Part shown: positions 62,946-64,000 of the stretch, piece by piece | Position numbering within the stretch: the stretch's first letter is position 1 | Layout of the letters: each line of letters opens with the position of its first letter | Assembly: GCF_001407835.1 (NCBI RefSeq) | Contig: NZ_CYUO01000004.1 | Location: 200,739-264,738 of the forward strand | Direction of reading: 5' to 3' | Source of the DNA: Lagierella massiliensis | Lineage (GTDB): Bacteria; Bacillota; Clostridia; Tissierellales; Peptoniphilaceae | Length of the DNA stretch: 64,000 nucleotides | Made by a program: the position numbers and the translations under genes | The notes under the pieces: model-generated | What the model saw: the letters and a program-made list of their open reading frames with translations, nothing else | Databases searched by the model: none | Told to the model about the DNA's origin: nothing

Positions 62946-62960
62946 CATAAATGAATAAAA
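62924..62960. promoter_or_regulatory. 37-bp perfect palindrome over the promoter (candidate operator)
   Basis: TTTTATTCATTTATGAT, spacer ATA, then its exact reverse complement ATCATAAATGAATAAAA. The T's are on the 5' side and A's on the 3' side, the reverse of a terminator. It spans the spacer, the -10 and the start point region. A repressor site is the simplest reading; the sequence matches no operator I know well. Confidence 0.7.
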
Positions 62961-62984
62961 ATGAGAATTTAGGAGGCAAATTTA

Positions 62985-63752
62985 ATGGAATTTAAGAAAA
63001 TTGTATTAGGATTAGCAGTTGTTGCATCTTTAGGTTTAACAGCATGTAACAAACCAGCTACACCTAATGAAACAGCAGGAACACAAGCTCCAGCACAAAC
63101 TGAAACAGAACAAGAAACTGAAACACAACAAGCTGAAGCAGCAGAAATTAAAACTATGACAGGAGAAGAATTAGACGCAATTGAAGGTGACAACAAGAAG
63201 AAAGACGAAGTTGTTGTAGTTGACGTTAGACCATCAGAACAATATAAAGAAAAACACTTAAAACATGCTATTAACGTAACTCTTGATGAAATCAAGGCTG
63301 ATCCTGAAGTTTTATCTGAATACAAAGAAACTCCAATTATCCTATATTGCAACTCAGGTAAGATGAGTGGAGAAGCTGCTCAAATTTTAGCTGAAAATGG
63401 CTACAAAGACATTACTAATGCAGCTGGTGTTAAAGAATATGAATACCAAAACTTAGCAAAATACGAAAGTATTACAGCTAAGAAATTCTTAGAAATGAAA
63501 AATGATGCAACTGTAGTTGACGCTAGACCTGCAAAGGACTACGAAGAAGGACATATTGATGGCGCTGTTTCAGTTCCATTTGACGCAGTTGCAGATAATA
63601 TGGATAAGATTCCTGAAGGAAAACCAGTTATAGCTTATTGCTTCACAGGTAATAAGAGTAGTGAAGTAGCTACAGAACTTGCTGAAAAGGGCTACGAAGT
63701 ATACAACGTTCTTGAAGGAACCAAAGAATACGACTACGAATTAGTAAAATAG
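62985..63752 (+). CDS. Lipoprotein with two active-type rhodanese domains
   Basis: 255 residues. Lipobox LTAC (C21), a T/Q/E-rich linker (~25-52), then two single-type rhodanese domains (~57-155 and ~163-255). Both keep a cysteine: C122 in ILYCNSGKMSGEA and C219 in IAYCFTGNKSSEV. Expected to move sulfane sulfur outside the membrane; the partner is unknown. AGGAGG site 8 nt before the ATG. Its codon choice is markedly less A/T-biased at third positions for some residues (GCT, CCA), as in well-expressed genes. Confidence 0.9.
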   Translation: MEFKKIVLGLAVVASLGLTACNKPATPNETAGTQAPAQTETEQETETQQAEAAEIKTMTGEELDAIEGDNKKKDEVVVVDVRPSEQYKEKHLKHAINVTLDEIKADPEVLSEYKETPIILYCNSGKMSGEAAQILAENGYKDITNAAGVKEYEYQNLAKYESITAKKFLEMKNDATVVDARPAKDYEEGHIDGAVSVPFDAVADNMDKIPEGKPVIAYCFTGNKSSEVATELAEKGYEVYNVLEGTKEYDYELVK

Positions 63753-63762
63753 TCTAATATGG

Positions 63763-63792
63763 GGCTACTCCTTCTGGGGTAGCCTTTTTTTA
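63763..63792 (+). terminator. Terminator of the rhodanese gene
   Basis: GGCTACTCC pairs with GGGGTAGCC around TTCT and runs into TTTTTTT. Confidence 0.88.
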
Positions 63793-63794
63793 TA

Positions 63795-64000
63795 ATGAAA
63801 AAAGCGATAATTTTTTTTACAAGAGTTCCACTCCCTGGACTTACAAAGACAAGGCTTATAAAAGATTTTTCTTCACAAGAGGCATGTAGAATTCATGAGA
63901 TTATGCTAAAGTCTATTTTTAAAAGTATCAAAGAGACAAATGCAGATGTGTTCATATATATAAATCCAATTGAAAAAAAGGAAGTTCTTTTTGGCCTTAT
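63795..64000 (+). CDS. TIGR04282-type glycosyltransferase (DUF2064), 3' end missing
   Basis: The frame is open from the ATG at 63795 to the window end (68 codons seen). The N-terminus KKAIIFFTRVPLPGLTKTRL is the nucleotide-binding start of the DUF2064/TIGR04282 GT-A-like family, some members of which sit in arsenosugar gene sets. The start lies directly at the end of the preceding terminator with no clear ribosome site, so translation may be weak or leaderless, or the transcript may begin in or before the terminator. Confidence 0.75.
   Translation, partial: MKKAIIFFTRVPLPGLTKTRLIKDFSSQEACRIHEIMLKSIFKSIKETNADVFIYINPIEKKEVLFGL

Noticed and set aside
62924-62960. Palindrome as a terminator of tpx
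   Set aside because: The T and A tracts lie on the wrong sides, and it overlaps a near-consensus promoter.
1-64000. CRISPR arrays, rRNA genes, transposases or phage modules
   Set aside because: None seen: no regularly spaced repeats, no rRNA sequence and no recognisable transposase, integrase or structural phage protein.

Overview
The window looks like chromosome of an AT-rich, anaerobic, amino-acid-fermenting Firmicute, most probably of the Tissierellia (Peptoniphilaceae-like). The reasons are a complete selenium-dependent glycine reductase operon, the Sec-insertion genes beside it, CWB2-type wall proteins, a class C sortase cluster, lipoproteins with Gram-positive lipoboxes, and strong AGGAGG ribosome sites. 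The family assignment is inference; nothing here fixes the species. I see no phage, insertion sequence, CRISPR array or rRNA.

Layout. 1-2002: 3' part of a BspA-like leucine-rich-repeat surface protein. 2125-6566: a PocR-domain histidine kinase and AraC-type response regulator, divergent from an isochorismatase-fold hydrolase and an APC permease. 6619-9932: a CWB2/NlpC wall hydrolase and an M29 aminopeptidase. 10071-13700: pepF, proC, a second cysteine hydrolase and a GNAT acetyltransferase in one operon. 13792-21127 (minus): grdX-trxB-grdE-grdA-grdB-grdC-grdD behind a glycine riboswitch with its own terminator. grdA and grdB each contain an in-frame UGA (Sec) codon, so ordinary gene calling truncates them. 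21549-26552: selA, selB, tRNA-Sec(UCA) and an AGCS-type Na+/alanine-glycine symporter, with no terminator visible between them. 26693-30495: ZIP transporter, fumarase, and mgtE under an M-box Mg2+ riboswitch.

30596-35105: two small charged proteins (the second with a duplicated motif), a YdjY-like lipoprotein with a membrane partner, a CWB2 protein with a C-terminal 'sunset'-like domain, and brnQ. 35148-48987: pyruvate carboxylase, CapA-like lipoprotein, COG2509 flavoprotein, small exported proteins, NimA-like flavoprotein, cardiolipin synthase, a DUF1624 membrane protein, dCMP deaminase, threonine aldolase and murC. 49240-52779: one small pilin (YPK, E-box, VPKTG) followed by three class C sortases. 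52928-60058: glmU-pth-mfd-prsA, then the HU gene. 60201-63752: an unknown protein, then two rhodanese-domain lipoproteins on either side of thiol peroxidase, one under a promoter overlapped by a perfect 37-bp palindrome. The window ends inside a TIGR04282-type glycosyltransferase gene.

How it fits together. Peptidases (M29, PepF), an amino acid symporter, threonine aldolase and BrnQ supply amino acids. Glycine is reduced to acetyl phosphate by the Grd system, whose selenoproteins depend on the adjacent SelA/SelB/tRNA-Sec. Glycine gates the operon through its riboswitch. The least explained parts are the PocR-kinase/hydrolase/permease locus, the rhodanese-Tpx island with its palindrome, the small proteins carrying the repeated GVTNQNQIPS motif, a structured inverted repeat at 42167-42268, and a ribosome-site-burying switch at 12650-12680.
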